Notes: generated from the letters alone by a model not told the origin. 7,309 nucleotides of DNA from DATATB01 sp036268995 (GCA_036268995.1 DATATB010000028.1:1-7309); one strand, 5' to 3'. Positions 1-5,530 are shown, counted from the first letter of the stretch. Numbers and translations are program-made.

Positions 1-317
1 CTGCGCAGCCGATAATCGGCGCTGAGATCGATCACGCGCGTGTTGCCAGCCAGCAGTTGCGGCACGACCTGGGCTGTCACGCCATGCGGCAGGCAGCCGA
101 ACACGCAATCGGCCCGGGTCGCGACCGCCTCCGGCGTCAGATCCTCGAGCCGCAACTCCAACCGGCCGGCCAGCGAAGGATGCACCATCGCCAAAGGCGG
201 ATTGCCCTCCTGTCGGCTGGTGACCGCCGTGATTTCCACGTTGGGGTGCCGCAGCAGCAGCTTAATCAGCTCCAAAGCCGAATAGCCGGTAGCACCCAGT
301 ATCGCAACTCGAGTCAT
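1..317 (-). CDS. argC: N-acetyl-gamma-glutamyl-phosphate reductase, N-terminal part (gene runs off the left edge)
   Basis: ArgC is the cytoplasmic enzyme of the third step of arginine biosynthesis. It reduces N-acetyl-glutamyl phosphate to the semialdehyde with NADPH. Only the first 105 codons are inside the window, about a third of the usual ~340 residues, so the catalytic cysteine (about residue 150 in the family) cannot be checked. Visible hallmarks are the N-terminal dinucleotide-binding loop GATGYSALEL (residues 8-17), the HPSLAGRLEL stretch (46-55), FGCLPHG (73-79) and the family motif DLSADYRLR (97-105). The third glycine of the usual GxxGxxG loop is Ala14; this looks like a tolerated variant, since the rest of the fold is intact. 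The start is the ATG at 315-317, which places the nucleotide-binding strand directly at the N-terminus. No strong Shine-Dalgarno sequence precedes it. The upstream neighbour on the same strand is the PfkB kinase, 149 bases away and separated by a large hairpin, so co-transcription is doubtful. Confidence 0.95.
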   Translation of the reverse strand, partial: MTRVAILGATGYSALELIKLLLRHPNVEITAVTSRQEGNPPLAMVHPSLAGRLELRLEDLTPEAVATRADCVFGCLPHGVTAQVVPQLLAGNTRVIDLSADYRLR

Positions 318-377
318 GGCAAACGATCACAATCTAGCGGGGCGGTTCGAAAGTGTAGTCCGACCAGTATAAGCGAT

Positions 378-458
378 GAAGTAGGAATGATGAATGATGA
401 ATGAAGGAGGGCCGGGGTTGCGCCAGTTCCGGCGTTCATCATTCATCATTCCTACTTC
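378..458. repeat. Perfect 24-base inverted repeat with 33-base loop
   Basis: The arms at 378-401 and 435-458 are exact reverse complements over 24 bases. The arm begins GAAGTAGGAATGATG and continues in a TGAATGA-type period. The 33-base loop (402-434) is GC-rich and can form an inner stem of its own (411-417 with 427-433, including G-U pairs), so nearly the whole 81 bases can fold on themselves. The element fills the gap between the kinase stop codon and argC, starting 8 bases after that stop. No T-run follows the stem on either strand, so it is not a standard intrinsic terminator, although it could still protect or end the kinase mRNA. The AT-rich ATGATGAATGA arms differ in composition from the flanking genes, which suggests a small dispersed (MITE- or REP-like) element. 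From memory, similar ATTCATCATTCATC strings recur between genes in Pirellulales genomes; this was not verified. Confidence 0.85.
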
Positions 459-466
459 CGCATTCC

Positions 467-1420
467 TTACCAGTGCGTCAGCTCCAGCGGATGCTCGCGG
501 ATGAAGTGCTCGGCCTCGGGGCGGCTGAAGACGCTGTCGGTGGCGCTGATTGAGCGGACGCAACTGGCTCCCAGGGCACTGCCCCAGGCCAGGCAGCGCA
601 GCGGATCGCCGCCTTCGAGCAGCCCGGCGATATAGCCGGCGTCAAAAGCGTCGCCCGCCCCGGTGCCACCGACATACGCCACGCGATGGGCGGCGGCTTG
701 AATGCGCAGGCCTTCGGTCACGAGCACGGTGCCTGCCTCGCCGCAGGTAATCACGACCGTGCCGGCGCCGGCACGGCGAAAGCGCTCGGCCTGTTCGCGC
801 GGATCGGTGAGCCCTGTGATCACGGCGGCCTCGTCGTTGTTCGGCAAAAACACATCGCACTCGGGCAGCACGCGCTGGAGCGCCGGCCAGTAATCGCCCG
901 GCCCGGGCAGGACGACGTCGAGCACGGTTTTTACGCCGGCCGCTCGGGCTTCGCGAAAGAGTTGGGCCAGCTCGTCGGCGGCCAGGCCCGGCATGACAAA
1001 GTATCCGCCGACATACAGCACCTTGGCCCGGCGAACGCGATCGCGTGGAATATCGGCGGCCGTCAAATGGCCGTTGGCGCCGATGGAATGAATGAAGCGG
1101 CGGTCCTGGCCGACGACATTGACGATCAGCGTCCCCGAGGTGCCGACGCCCGCAAGCTGCCGGATGCTGCTGATCTCGACGCCCGCCCCACTGAGCGTAT
1201 CGAGCACGAAGCGGCCGAAGGCGTCCTGGCCCACGCAACCGACGACGCCCACCTTGACGCTCACGCGGGCCAGGTCCATCGCCGCGTTCGAGGCACATCC
1301 GCCGATATTCAGTTCGAGCCGATCGGCCAGCACCAATTCGCCGGCGGCCGGCAGATGCGAGATCGGCGCGCACAGATGATCGGCAACCAACAGCCCCACG
1401 CTTAAGCAATCGACGTCCAT
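467..1420 (-). CDS. PfkB/ribokinase-family carbohydrate kinase
   Basis: This is a 317-aa cytoplasmic ATP-dependent sugar (or nucleoside) kinase of the ribokinase superfamily, of normal full length. The N-terminal PfkB signature is intact: N38-I-G-G-C-A-S-N45 followed by VGVVGCVGQDAFG (57-69). The NxxE-type motif FLPNNDEA (191-198) contributes to Mg-phosphate binding. The second signature is GGTGAGDAFDAGYIAG (251-266), which forms the anion hole and carries the catalytic base Asp257. The residues before GAGD are Gly-Gly-Thr where the family usually has Asp-Thr-Thr/Asn, a mild variation. The start ATG at 1418-1420 is supported by an upstream AAGG 9 bases away and by the family N-terminus DCLSVGLLVADHL. 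The substrate cannot be decided: ribokinase, fructokinase, 2-keto-3-deoxygluconate kinase and adenosine kinase share these motifs. The neighbours, argC downstream and a divergent exported protein upstream, give no pathway hint. The stop codon TAA is followed 8 bases later by the large inverted repeat. Confidence 0.93.
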   Translation of the reverse strand: MDVDCLSVGLLVADHLCAPISHLPAAGELVLADRLELNIGGCASNAAMDLARVSVKVGVVGCVGQDAFGRFVLDTLSGAGVEISSIRQLAGVGTSGTLIVNVVGQDRRFIHSIGANGHLTAADIPRDRVRRAKVLYVGGYFVMPGLAADELAQLFREARAAGVKTVLDVVLPGPGDYWPALQRVLPECDVFLPNNDEAAVITGLTDPREQAERFRRAGAGTVVITCGEAGTVLVTEGLRIQAAAHRVAYVGGTGAGDAFDAGYIAGLLEGGDPLRCLAWGSALGASCVRSISATDSVFSRPEAEHFIREHPLELTHW

Positions 1421-1440
1421 CTGCTACTACCTTATCGATC

Positions 1441-1469
1441 TTGACCGCTAGCGCGGCATTGGGTACGGT
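1441..1469 (+). promoter_or_regulatory. Candidate sigma70-type promoter for the HEAT-repeat protein gene
   Basis: TTGACC at 1441-1446 resembles a -35 box. It is followed after a 17-base spacer by TACGGT (1464-1469), which keeps the T-A-n-n-n-T pattern of a -10 box. It points rightward in the divergent gap 1421-1612 and would give a 5' leader of roughly 135 bases before the ATG at 1613. The -10 match is only partial and the region is GC-rich, so a chance match is possible. I saw no convincing counterpart for the leftward kinase gene in the same gap. Confidence 0.3.
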
Positions 1470-1612
1470 CCGCGGCCGTGCGCGACGCAATCGTTTTCTA
1501 GCAAGAGTCGATCGGCGCTGCCAGGGTGTTGGCGGGAGTTCAGTACGCCGGCTCGATGAATGGCGGTTCACGGCGAAACATGTCACGGAAGACCTGTTAG
1601 CGGGGACTCACG

Positions 1613-2902
1613 ATGCGTGCTCGCATAATGGCCTGCGGCCTGGCCGCGCTGGTGGCCTTTCCCGTCTTCTTGGCAGCCCAGCCGCCCGGCGACCTGCGGG
1701 TCGCCCGGCTGATCAAGCAACTGGGCTCCCAGTCGTTCGCCGATCGCACGGTGGCGACCAACGAGCTGGAGCGGTTGGGCCCGACGGCCCGCCAACAACT
1801 GACCGCGGCGGCCCAGGATCCGGATCCCGAGGTCCGGCTGCATGCCAAGGATCTGCTGGCCCGGCTCGACGTGCGCGACCTGTGGGCTGCCAGCGAGGCG
1901 TCGTGCACGGCCGCTCCCATTTCGGCGTCGAAGCTGCTGGCCGTGATCGGCGAGCAAACCGGAAATCATCTGCTGCTGGGCGACCAATACGGCACGTTCC
2001 ACGAGCACGAAATGACACTGGAGCCAGGGAAGCAGCCGTTCTGGCCGCTCGTGGACCGCATTTGCCAGGCCAGCGGCAATCGCGTGCGACCGCATTTCGA
2101 TCCGCGCCAGCCCGGCCTGGTCATTGTGTCCGGCGACCCCGGCAAATATCCCGTGGCCTATGCCGGCCCGATTCGCGGGCAACTGACGACCGCACGCCGC
2201 AGCTTTAACGAGGAGCTGAGCTACGAGACGAGCGAATCCGACGTCTCGCACCTGTTCCAGATCGGGCTGCAACTGGCTTGGGAAGACCGCTTTCACCTGG
2301 TGGCTTATCGTTCGCAGCCGGATATCGTGTCCGCCACGACGGCGCAGGGGGTCAAGCTGCCGCTGGCCGCCACGGCCGCCGGCACGTGGAACGTCGCCAG
2401 CCCCGGCACGCGGCAAGTGTCGACCACCCTGCGATTGCAGCCGCCGCCGATTGCCGCCCGTGAGCTGGACGCGCTGGTCTTGCGCTGGGCGCTGATTGCC
2501 GTGGGCGATATGGCCACGATCGAAATCAAGGACTTTGCCTCGCACGAGCCGCACTTTCAGGACGACGTGGAACTGAGCGTCGAAAGCGTTCAGGCCAATG
2601 GGGCGGGCCAATATGCCGTCACGCTGCGCATCACGCGCGATTTGACGATTCCCGAGCCGGCCGAAGTCATCTTCCAGGAAAACGAGATCGAACTGTTCGA
2701 TGCGCAGCAAAAGCCCTTCCGCAACCAGGGCCAGACCAACACGCTGTCGGAAGACGGCGCCAAGATGGTCGTGAACTTCGTCGGCGATTCGGCCGAGAGC
2801 GTGCCCCAGCGAATGACGTTCACCTACCCCCGCCTGCGCTCGCAGAAGGAGGTCGAGCTGGTGTTTCGTCACGTACCGCTGCCAGTGACCCGCCCGGAAT
2901 AA
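1613..2902 (+). CDS. Exported planctomycete protein with N-terminal HEAT-like repeats, function unknown
   Basis: This 429-aa protein has a Sec-type signal peptide: basic start MRAR, hydrophobic core 7-21, likely cleavage near LAAQ at residue 23. No lipobox cysteine is present at the site. Residues 30-86 (LIKQLGSQSFADRTVATNEL...DPDPEVRLHAKDLLARL) form two helices-and-turn units typical of HEAT/PBS-type repeats. Residues about 102-175 (ISASKLLAVIGEQTG..., then PFWPLVDRICQASG) resemble the short STN-like domain found at the N-terminus of secretins and in many planctomycete exported proteins; this assignment is an inference from pattern only. The C-terminal half (about 180-429) is predicted beta-rich by its alternation, and I recognise no family in it. 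The start at 1613 has a weak GGGGA 6 bases upstream; the ATG at 1628 would shorten the basic part of the signal peptide. The gene stands alone, divergent from the kinase and convergent with the 161-aa orphan. A role at the cell envelope, perhaps as a protein-interaction scaffold, is only a guess. Confidence 0.88.
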   Translation: MRARIMACGLAALVAFPVFLAAQPPGDLRVARLIKQLGSQSFADRTVATNELERLGPTARQQLTAAAQDPDPEVRLHAKDLLARLDVRDLWAASEASCTAAPISASKLLAVIGEQTGNHLLLGDQYGTFHEHEMTLEPGKQPFWPLVDRICQASGNRVRPHFDPRQPGLVIVSGDPGKYPVAYAGPIRGQLTTARRSFNEELSYETSESDVSHLFQIGLQLAWEDRFHLVAYRSQPDIVSATTAQGVKLPLAATAAGTWNVASPGTRQVSTTLRLQPPPIAARELDALVLRWALIAVGDMATIEIKDFASHEPHFQDDVELSVESVQANGAGQYAVTLRITRDLTIPEPAEVIFQENEIELFDAQQKPFRNQGQTNTLSEDGAKMVVNFVGDSAESVPQRMTFTYPRLRSQKEVELVFRHVPLPVTRPE

Positions 2903-2914
2903 ACCGTTCCAGCG

Positions 2915-2936
2915 CGCGACCAACGGTCGCGGCTTT
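2915..2936 (+). terminator. Candidate intrinsic terminator of the HEAT-repeat protein gene
   Basis: A perfect 7-base GC-rich stem, CGCGACC at 2915-2921 with GGTCGCG at 2925-2931, closes an AAC loop. GGCTTTAT follows on the plus strand, giving a short T-run. It begins 12 bases after the TAA at 2900-2902. On the minus strand the stem is not followed by T residues, so it favours rightward termination. The T-run is short, which keeps confidence moderate. Confidence 0.5.
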
Positions 2937-2964
2937 ATGGCGGGGCACGGGTCGCGGTTTTATG
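2925..2964. repeat. Near-perfect 15-base direct repeat at a convergent gene junction
   Basis: GGTCGCGGCTTTATG at 2925-2939 recurs as GGTCGCGGTTTTATG at 2950-2964, matching at 14 of 15 positions, 25 bases apart. The first copy is the right half of the terminator hairpin. The second copy contains the stop codon of the leftward 161-aa gene (2960-2962 read as TAA on the minus strand). It could be a small tandem duplication that extended or replaced the end of that gene. Confidence 0.7.
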
Positions 2965-3445
2965 ATTGCGGGGCGGCCGGCGCGGGCAGGAACACGATCG
3001 TCGTCCACAGCGACTGATCTTCCCACAGCCGCCAACCACGCGAGGCCTGCTCGAAGCGCGCCAGGTGTTCCTGGTGCTGGTTGCCGAAGCGAACCACGCC
3101 ATCGACCAGACGCACGTTGTCCAGCGGTCCGAACTCCCTGCTCGGCTGGCCTTCGGCTTCGAGCCGCACCATCACGGGCGCCGGAAACTGGATAAAGCGA
3201 AACCGGTCGGCGCCGATCCGCCAGGTGCCGGCCAGGTAGCAGGCGGCTTCGCGATCCTGCGGGTCGCGGAGCGAGTTGCCCACGATTCGCACTTCGTGCG
3301 CTTCGCCAGTCCAATTGCGGTCTTTGTCGGTTTGATGTTCGAAGAACAGCGGCATTTTCATGACTTCGGCCTCGGCGGCCGGAGCAGCCCGGCGGGTCTT
3401 CGGCTTTGCCAGCCGAGTTTTCTTGTTTGAATCCACGACACTCAT
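2960..3445 (-). CDS. Hypothetical protein, 161 aa, no recognised family
   Basis: I do not recognise this protein. From the start chosen at 3443-3445 (MSVVDSNKKTRLAKPK), the first ~30 residues are rich in Lys, Arg, Ala and Pro and look disordered. The remaining ~130 residues alternate hydrophobic and polar positions with many aromatics (for example TGEAHEVRIVGNS, AGTWRIGADRFRFIQFP, GWRLWEDQSLWTTIVFLP), which suggests a compact beta-rich cytoplasmic domain. No signal peptide or membrane segment is visible. The start is favoured because GAGGA lies 10 bases upstream. The frame stays open further upstream to 3517, but that extension (MRCRPCNEIFTSHRG) has no ribosome site and an unlike composition. 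Met codons at residues 29 and 31 are later alternatives. The gene is convergent with the exported HEAT protein and preceded by a long gene-free region with promoter and attenuator-like signals. It is probably a real gene, because the frame has consistent codon use and a good ribosome site. Confidence 0.75.
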   Translation of the reverse strand: MSVVDSNKKTRLAKPKTRRAAPAAEAEVMKMPLFFEHQTDKDRNWTGEAHEVRIVGNSLRDPQDREAACYLAGTWRIGADRFRFIQFPAPVMVRLEAEGQPSREFGPLDNVRLVDGVVRFGNQHQEHLARFEQASRGWRLWEDQSLWTTIVFLPAPAAPQS

Positions 3446-3455
3446 CTGCACTGGT

Positions 3456-3460
3456 TCCTC
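3456..3460 (-). promoter_or_regulatory. Ribosome binding site deciding the start of the 161-aa gene
   Basis: On the minus strand GAGGA stands 10 bases before the ATG at 3445. It is the only Shine-Dalgarno-like match near a possible start of this frame, and it supports the internal Met over the longer open frame. Confidence 0.6.
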
Positions 3461-3994
3461 AATCTGCTCGTTGCCCCTGTGACTTGTAAAAATCTCGTTG
3501 CATGGCCGACAACGCACGCGCGGCGCTGGCCAAGACTCTCTTCGTCGAGCGCGTCCGGTTCACGGCCTGGCATGCGACGGCGCACACCCTTGGCGGCCGC
3601 GAACGATTTCGGGCCCGCTTGTGCTTCTGGCTGCAAACCGCGCTGTCGTGGGACTTTTCCCCGTGACCAAGCGCCGACTGGTCTTGCAGCTTGCTCCCAG
3701 AGCCCGGTCGCAATTCATAGCGACCGATGCGGCTATTCCGAGTTCTGGGCCTCGGAAGCGGATGCCTGTTGCGAGCACTCGCAGGGAGTGCTAACCACAC
3801 GCTTTGCACCCGCACACCTGGCGGCAGGCCAGGCGGTTTGCGGCGCATTGTTTTCGCGGTCTCGTGTTTCGACCGCCTTGCGCCGCGGTGATCTTTCGGA
3901 AAAGATCGGCTAAATCGTGCTAAAGAACCTCAAAATCCATTCAGATTCGCTTTATGCATGCCGGCACCGGGGTTTTCAGCGGCCTTTCAAGGGC

Positions 3995-4013
3995 AAAAAC
4001 CGGTCCAACCGGT
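3995..4013 (-). terminator. Candidate intrinsic terminator or attenuator, leftward
   Basis: Read on the minus strand, ACCGGT (4013-4008), loop TGG, ACCGGT (4004-3999) is followed by four further T residues (3998-3995), because ACCGGT is self-complementary. This is a short but GC-rich stem with a U-run. It lies about 175 bases after the stop of the Gfo/Idh gene, so it may end that transcript. It also lies about 60 bases downstream of the leftward promoter at 4060-4087, so it may instead end a very short RNA or attenuate the leader of the 161-aa gene. Confidence 0.45.
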
Positions 4014-4059
4014 ACCCTACCCTAGATTCGCGGGCCGCCTCCGCCACCCTGCGCCAATC

Positions 4060-4087
4060 ATCATAACAGAAGGACCATCCAGGGCAA
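4060..4087 (-). promoter_or_regulatory. Candidate sigma70-type promoter, leftward
   Basis: On the minus strand TTGCCC (4087-4082) and TATGAT (4065-4060) are separated by a 16-base spacer. The -10 box matches the TATAAT consensus at five of six positions and the -35 at four of six. A start site would be expected near 4053. The next gene in that direction begins at 3445, so the transcript would carry about 600 untranslated bases unless it ends at the hairpin at 3995-4013. The -35 overlaps an imperfect GGGCAACTGCCC palindrome, a possible operator. Confidence 0.45.
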
Positions 4088-4187
4088 CTGCCCAATTACG
4101 CCGGCACGGCAGGCCAACCGTTCTACGTTCGGGCGGAGTGTTTAGTTCGTGCCGCATGCGTTCGACACTGACCAATGCCCCCGCGGC

Positions 4188-5285
4188 TTACTGGGCCTTG
4201 GAAACCTTTAGTTTGCGGGCCTTGAGCGTGGGATCGCTGGCCAGGGGCAACTCGACCGGACGACCGGTTTCCGCCGCCTTGTAGATGCCCAGGATGATCT
4301 CGACCGACCGCCGGCCTTCTTTGCCGTCGACGGCCGGGTCGCGATTCTTTTTGATCGCATCCAGCACGTCGCGAAATTGCCGGGCATGGCCGTGGTGGCC
4401 GATGGCCGACGGATCGCTCGCGCCGCCGCCGGTGCTCTTGCGATCGGCCATTTGCTGGGCGATGGCCGCGTCACGCTTGTCGGCCTTGGCAAAATCCCAA
4501 CGCACGATGTCTTCTTCTTCCATCGCGGCGGAACCTTCCGAACCGCTAATCTCGAGCCGCTTGAGGTAGCCGGGATAGGCGGCCGTGCTGGCCTCGATCA
4601 CTCCCAGCGCGCCGCTGGCAAAGCGGAGCGTGGCCACGGCCGTGTCTTCCACGGCGATGCGCTGATGGGCCAGCGTGGCCGTCTGCGAGCGGATTTCGAC
4701 GACCGGCCCCATGAACCAGGTGAGCAGGTCGACGCTATGAATGGCCTGGTTCATCAGCGCGCCGCCGCCGTCGAGCTCCCACGTGCCGCGCCAGGCGCCG
4801 CTGTCGTAATAGGCCTGCTGCCGGAACCATTTCACATAGGCGTCGCCCAACGTGAGCTTGCCAAAGCGGCCGCGCTCGATGGCCCGCCGCAGCTCGATGC
4901 TCGAATCGTGGAACCGCGAGGGGAAAATCGCGGACAACTTGACCTTGGCCTTGCGGCAAGCGTCAATGATCGCGTCGCAACGCTTGAGCGTGATCTCCAG
5001 CGGCTTTTCGACAATCACGTGCTTGCCGGCTCGGGCGGCCGCCAGGGCCGGCTCCAGGTGCGCGCCGCTCGGGGTGCCTATCGTCACGACCTCCACCTGG
5101 GGGTCGGCCAGCATCTTATCCAGGTCGTGATACGCTTTGCAGCCCTGGCTGGCGGCCAGGCGATCGGCGGCTTGGGCAAACGTGTCGAAACAAGCGACCA
5201 GCTTCGCTCCCCGGTTATCTTTGATCGCCCGGGCGTGAAAGTTGGCGATCATGCCGCAGCCGATAATCCCAAAACCTACAGGCAT
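4188..5285 (-). CDS. Gfo/Idh/MocA-family NAD(P)-dependent oxidoreductase
   Basis: This 365-aa cytoplasmic dehydrogenase acts on a sugar, inositol or nucleotide-sugar alcohol and has the normal length for the family. The Rossmann N-terminal domain begins immediately with GFGIIGCGMIANFHARA (4-20; GxGxxA at 9-14). The EKP motif (Glu93-Lys94-Pro95, in HVIVEKPLEIT) supplies the conserved lysine. The C-terminal alpha/beta domain carries TWELDGGGALMNQAIHSVDLL (168-188), with catalytic His183 and Asp186. No Tat or Sec signal is present, unlike many planctomycete paralogues, so it acts in the cytoplasm. The start at 5283-5285 was chosen over the open frame reaching 5390: AAGGA lies 8 bases upstream and the Rossmann strand starts at residue 3, while the upstream extension is low-quality sequence. 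The YVKWFRQQAYYDSG...RGTWELDGG stretch recalls the UDP-GlcNAc 3-dehydrogenase (WlbA-like) branch, but the substrate remains open. The C-terminal tail is rich in lysine. The gene is divergent from the DUF1549 gene. Confidence 0.93.
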   Translation of the reverse strand: MPVGFGIIGCGMIANFHARAIKDNRGAKLVACFDTFAQAADRLAASQGCKAYHDLDKMLADPQVEVVTIGTPSGAHLEPALAAARAGKHVIVEKPLEITLKRCDAIIDACRKAKVKLSAIFPSRFHDSSIELRRAIERGRFGKLTLGDAYVKWFRQQAYYDSGAWRGTWELDGGGALMNQAIHSVDLLTWFMGPVVEIRSQTATLAHQRIAVEDTAVATLRFASGALGVIEASTAAYPGYLKRLEISGSEGSAAMEEEDIVRWDFAKADKRDAAIAQQMADRKSTGGGASDPSAIGHHGHARQFRDVLDAIKKNRDPAVDGKEGRRSVEIILGIYKAAETGRPVELPLASDPTLKARKLKVSKAQ

Positions 5286-5293
5286 GGTGCTCG

Positions 5294-5298
5294 TCCTT
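5294..5298 (-). promoter_or_regulatory. Ribosome binding site of the Gfo/Idh gene
   Basis: AAGGA on the minus strand lies 8 bases before the ATG at 5285. It fixes that Met as the start in preference to the frame's longer N-terminal extension. Confidence 0.65.
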
Positions 5299-5377
5299 CG
5301 TGTGCGTCGAGTGGATGCGGGAGGCGTGCGAAAGCGCGGATTATAGGTCGCCCCCCGGCCGGCAGCCAGTAGCCAGC

Positions 5378-5438
5378 CACCCAAGCCCACGGACTGCGGT
5401 CTGTGGGGCTTATGGCTGCGGCTTGGGTGCCAAGCCCA
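5378..5438. repeat. Palindromic REP-like element with competing hairpins
   Basis: CACCCAAGCC at 5378-5387 is an exact reverse complement of 5420-5429, a 10-base stem with a 32-base loop. Inside it, 5383-5390 can pair with 5403-5411 with one bulged base. The right arm GGCTTGG (5420-5426) can instead pair with CCAAGCC at 5430-5436 across a GTG loop. CCAAGCCCA also occurs as a direct repeat at 5381-5389 and 5430-5438. The element sits between the two divergent starts, about 90 bases from each. It may be a dispersed intergenic repeat or part of the leader of the DUF1549 gene. Confidence 0.65.
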
Positions 5439-5519
5439 GCGATTTAATAGCCGTCAGCGGGGGTTTTCGCTACTATGGAAGACATCGTTCCGGGTTCCCC
5501 GCCTCTTGCTGCCTTGGGT

Positions 5520-5524
5520 GGAGG
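5520..5524 (+). promoter_or_regulatory. Ribosome binding site of the DUF1549/DUF1553 gene
   Basis: GGAGG lies 6 bases before the ATG at 5531, a near-ideal Shine-Dalgarno. It places the start directly before the signal peptide rather than at the upstream in-frame start at 5300, whose extension would run through the palindromic element. Confidence 0.8.
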
Positions 5525-5530
5525 TTCGCG

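Larger units (their letters stand above)
3446..4187. other. 742-base region without a convincing gene
   Basis: Open frames here (for example 3479-3913 on the plus strand, GTG start, and 3459-3848 on the minus strand) lack ribosome sites, protein-like composition and family motifs. The part at 3840-4070 is visibly more AT-rich than the flanking genes. Small hairpins are present: 3774-3780 with 3786-3792 (AGCACTC stem, 5-base loop) and 3890-3896 with 3901-3907 (GATCTTT stem, CGGA loop). A leftward promoter and a leftward terminator-like hairpin are listed separately. An 8-base direct repeat CTCGTTGC lies at 3467-3474 and 3494-3501, just upstream of the 161-aa gene. The region could be a long 5' leader, a small-RNA locus, or the decayed remains of a gene. 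I see no tRNA, tmRNA, RNase P or SRP RNA signature. Confidence 0.6.

Noticed and set aside
340..360. GGTTCGAA as a tRNA T-loop
   Set aside because: No acceptor stem, anticodon arm or D-arm can be built around it.
327..563. 78-aa minus-strand frame containing translated copies of the inverted repeat (MMNDERR, SFIIHHS)
   Set aside because: The peptide is the accidental translation of the 24-base repeat arms and overlaps the kinase gene out of phase.
686..1405. Long plus-strand frame (239 aa) opposite the PfkB kinase
   Set aside because: It is antisense to a kinase with clear family motifs. Long antisense frames are expected in high-GC coding sequence, and it has no motif of its own.
642..1586. 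314-aa minus-strand frame overlapping the kinase in another phase
   Set aside because: It is extremely Arg-rich, typical of an out-of-phase reading of GC-rich coding DNA, while the other phase is a confirmed PfkB.
1583..2923. 446-aa minus-strand frame opposite the HEAT-repeat protein
   Set aside because: The plus-strand frame has a signal peptide and helical repeats. The antisense frame lacks motifs and is rich in Arg, Gln and Gly as expected from antisense of GC-rich codons.
3479..3913. 144-aa plus-strand frame in the gene-free region
   Set aside because: It has a GTG start with no ribosome site, haphazard composition (many Cys, Ser and Arg), weak third-position GC bias and no motif. Kept only as an unlikely alternative.
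4377..5372. 331-aa plus-strand frame opposite the Gfo/Idh gene
   Set aside because: It is the shadow of a gene with complete Rossmann, EKP and His183 motifs, and has no recognisable features itself.
5471..5476. TACTAT as a -10 box for the DUF1549 gene
   Set aside because: No acceptable -35 sequence lies 15-19 bases upstream and there is no extended -10 TG, so it cannot be supported over chance.
5300..5530. N-terminal extension of the DUF1549 protein to an upstream start
   Set aside because: It would run through the palindromic repeat and place about 77 residues before a clear signal peptide. The GGAGG at 5520-5524 supports the start at 5531.
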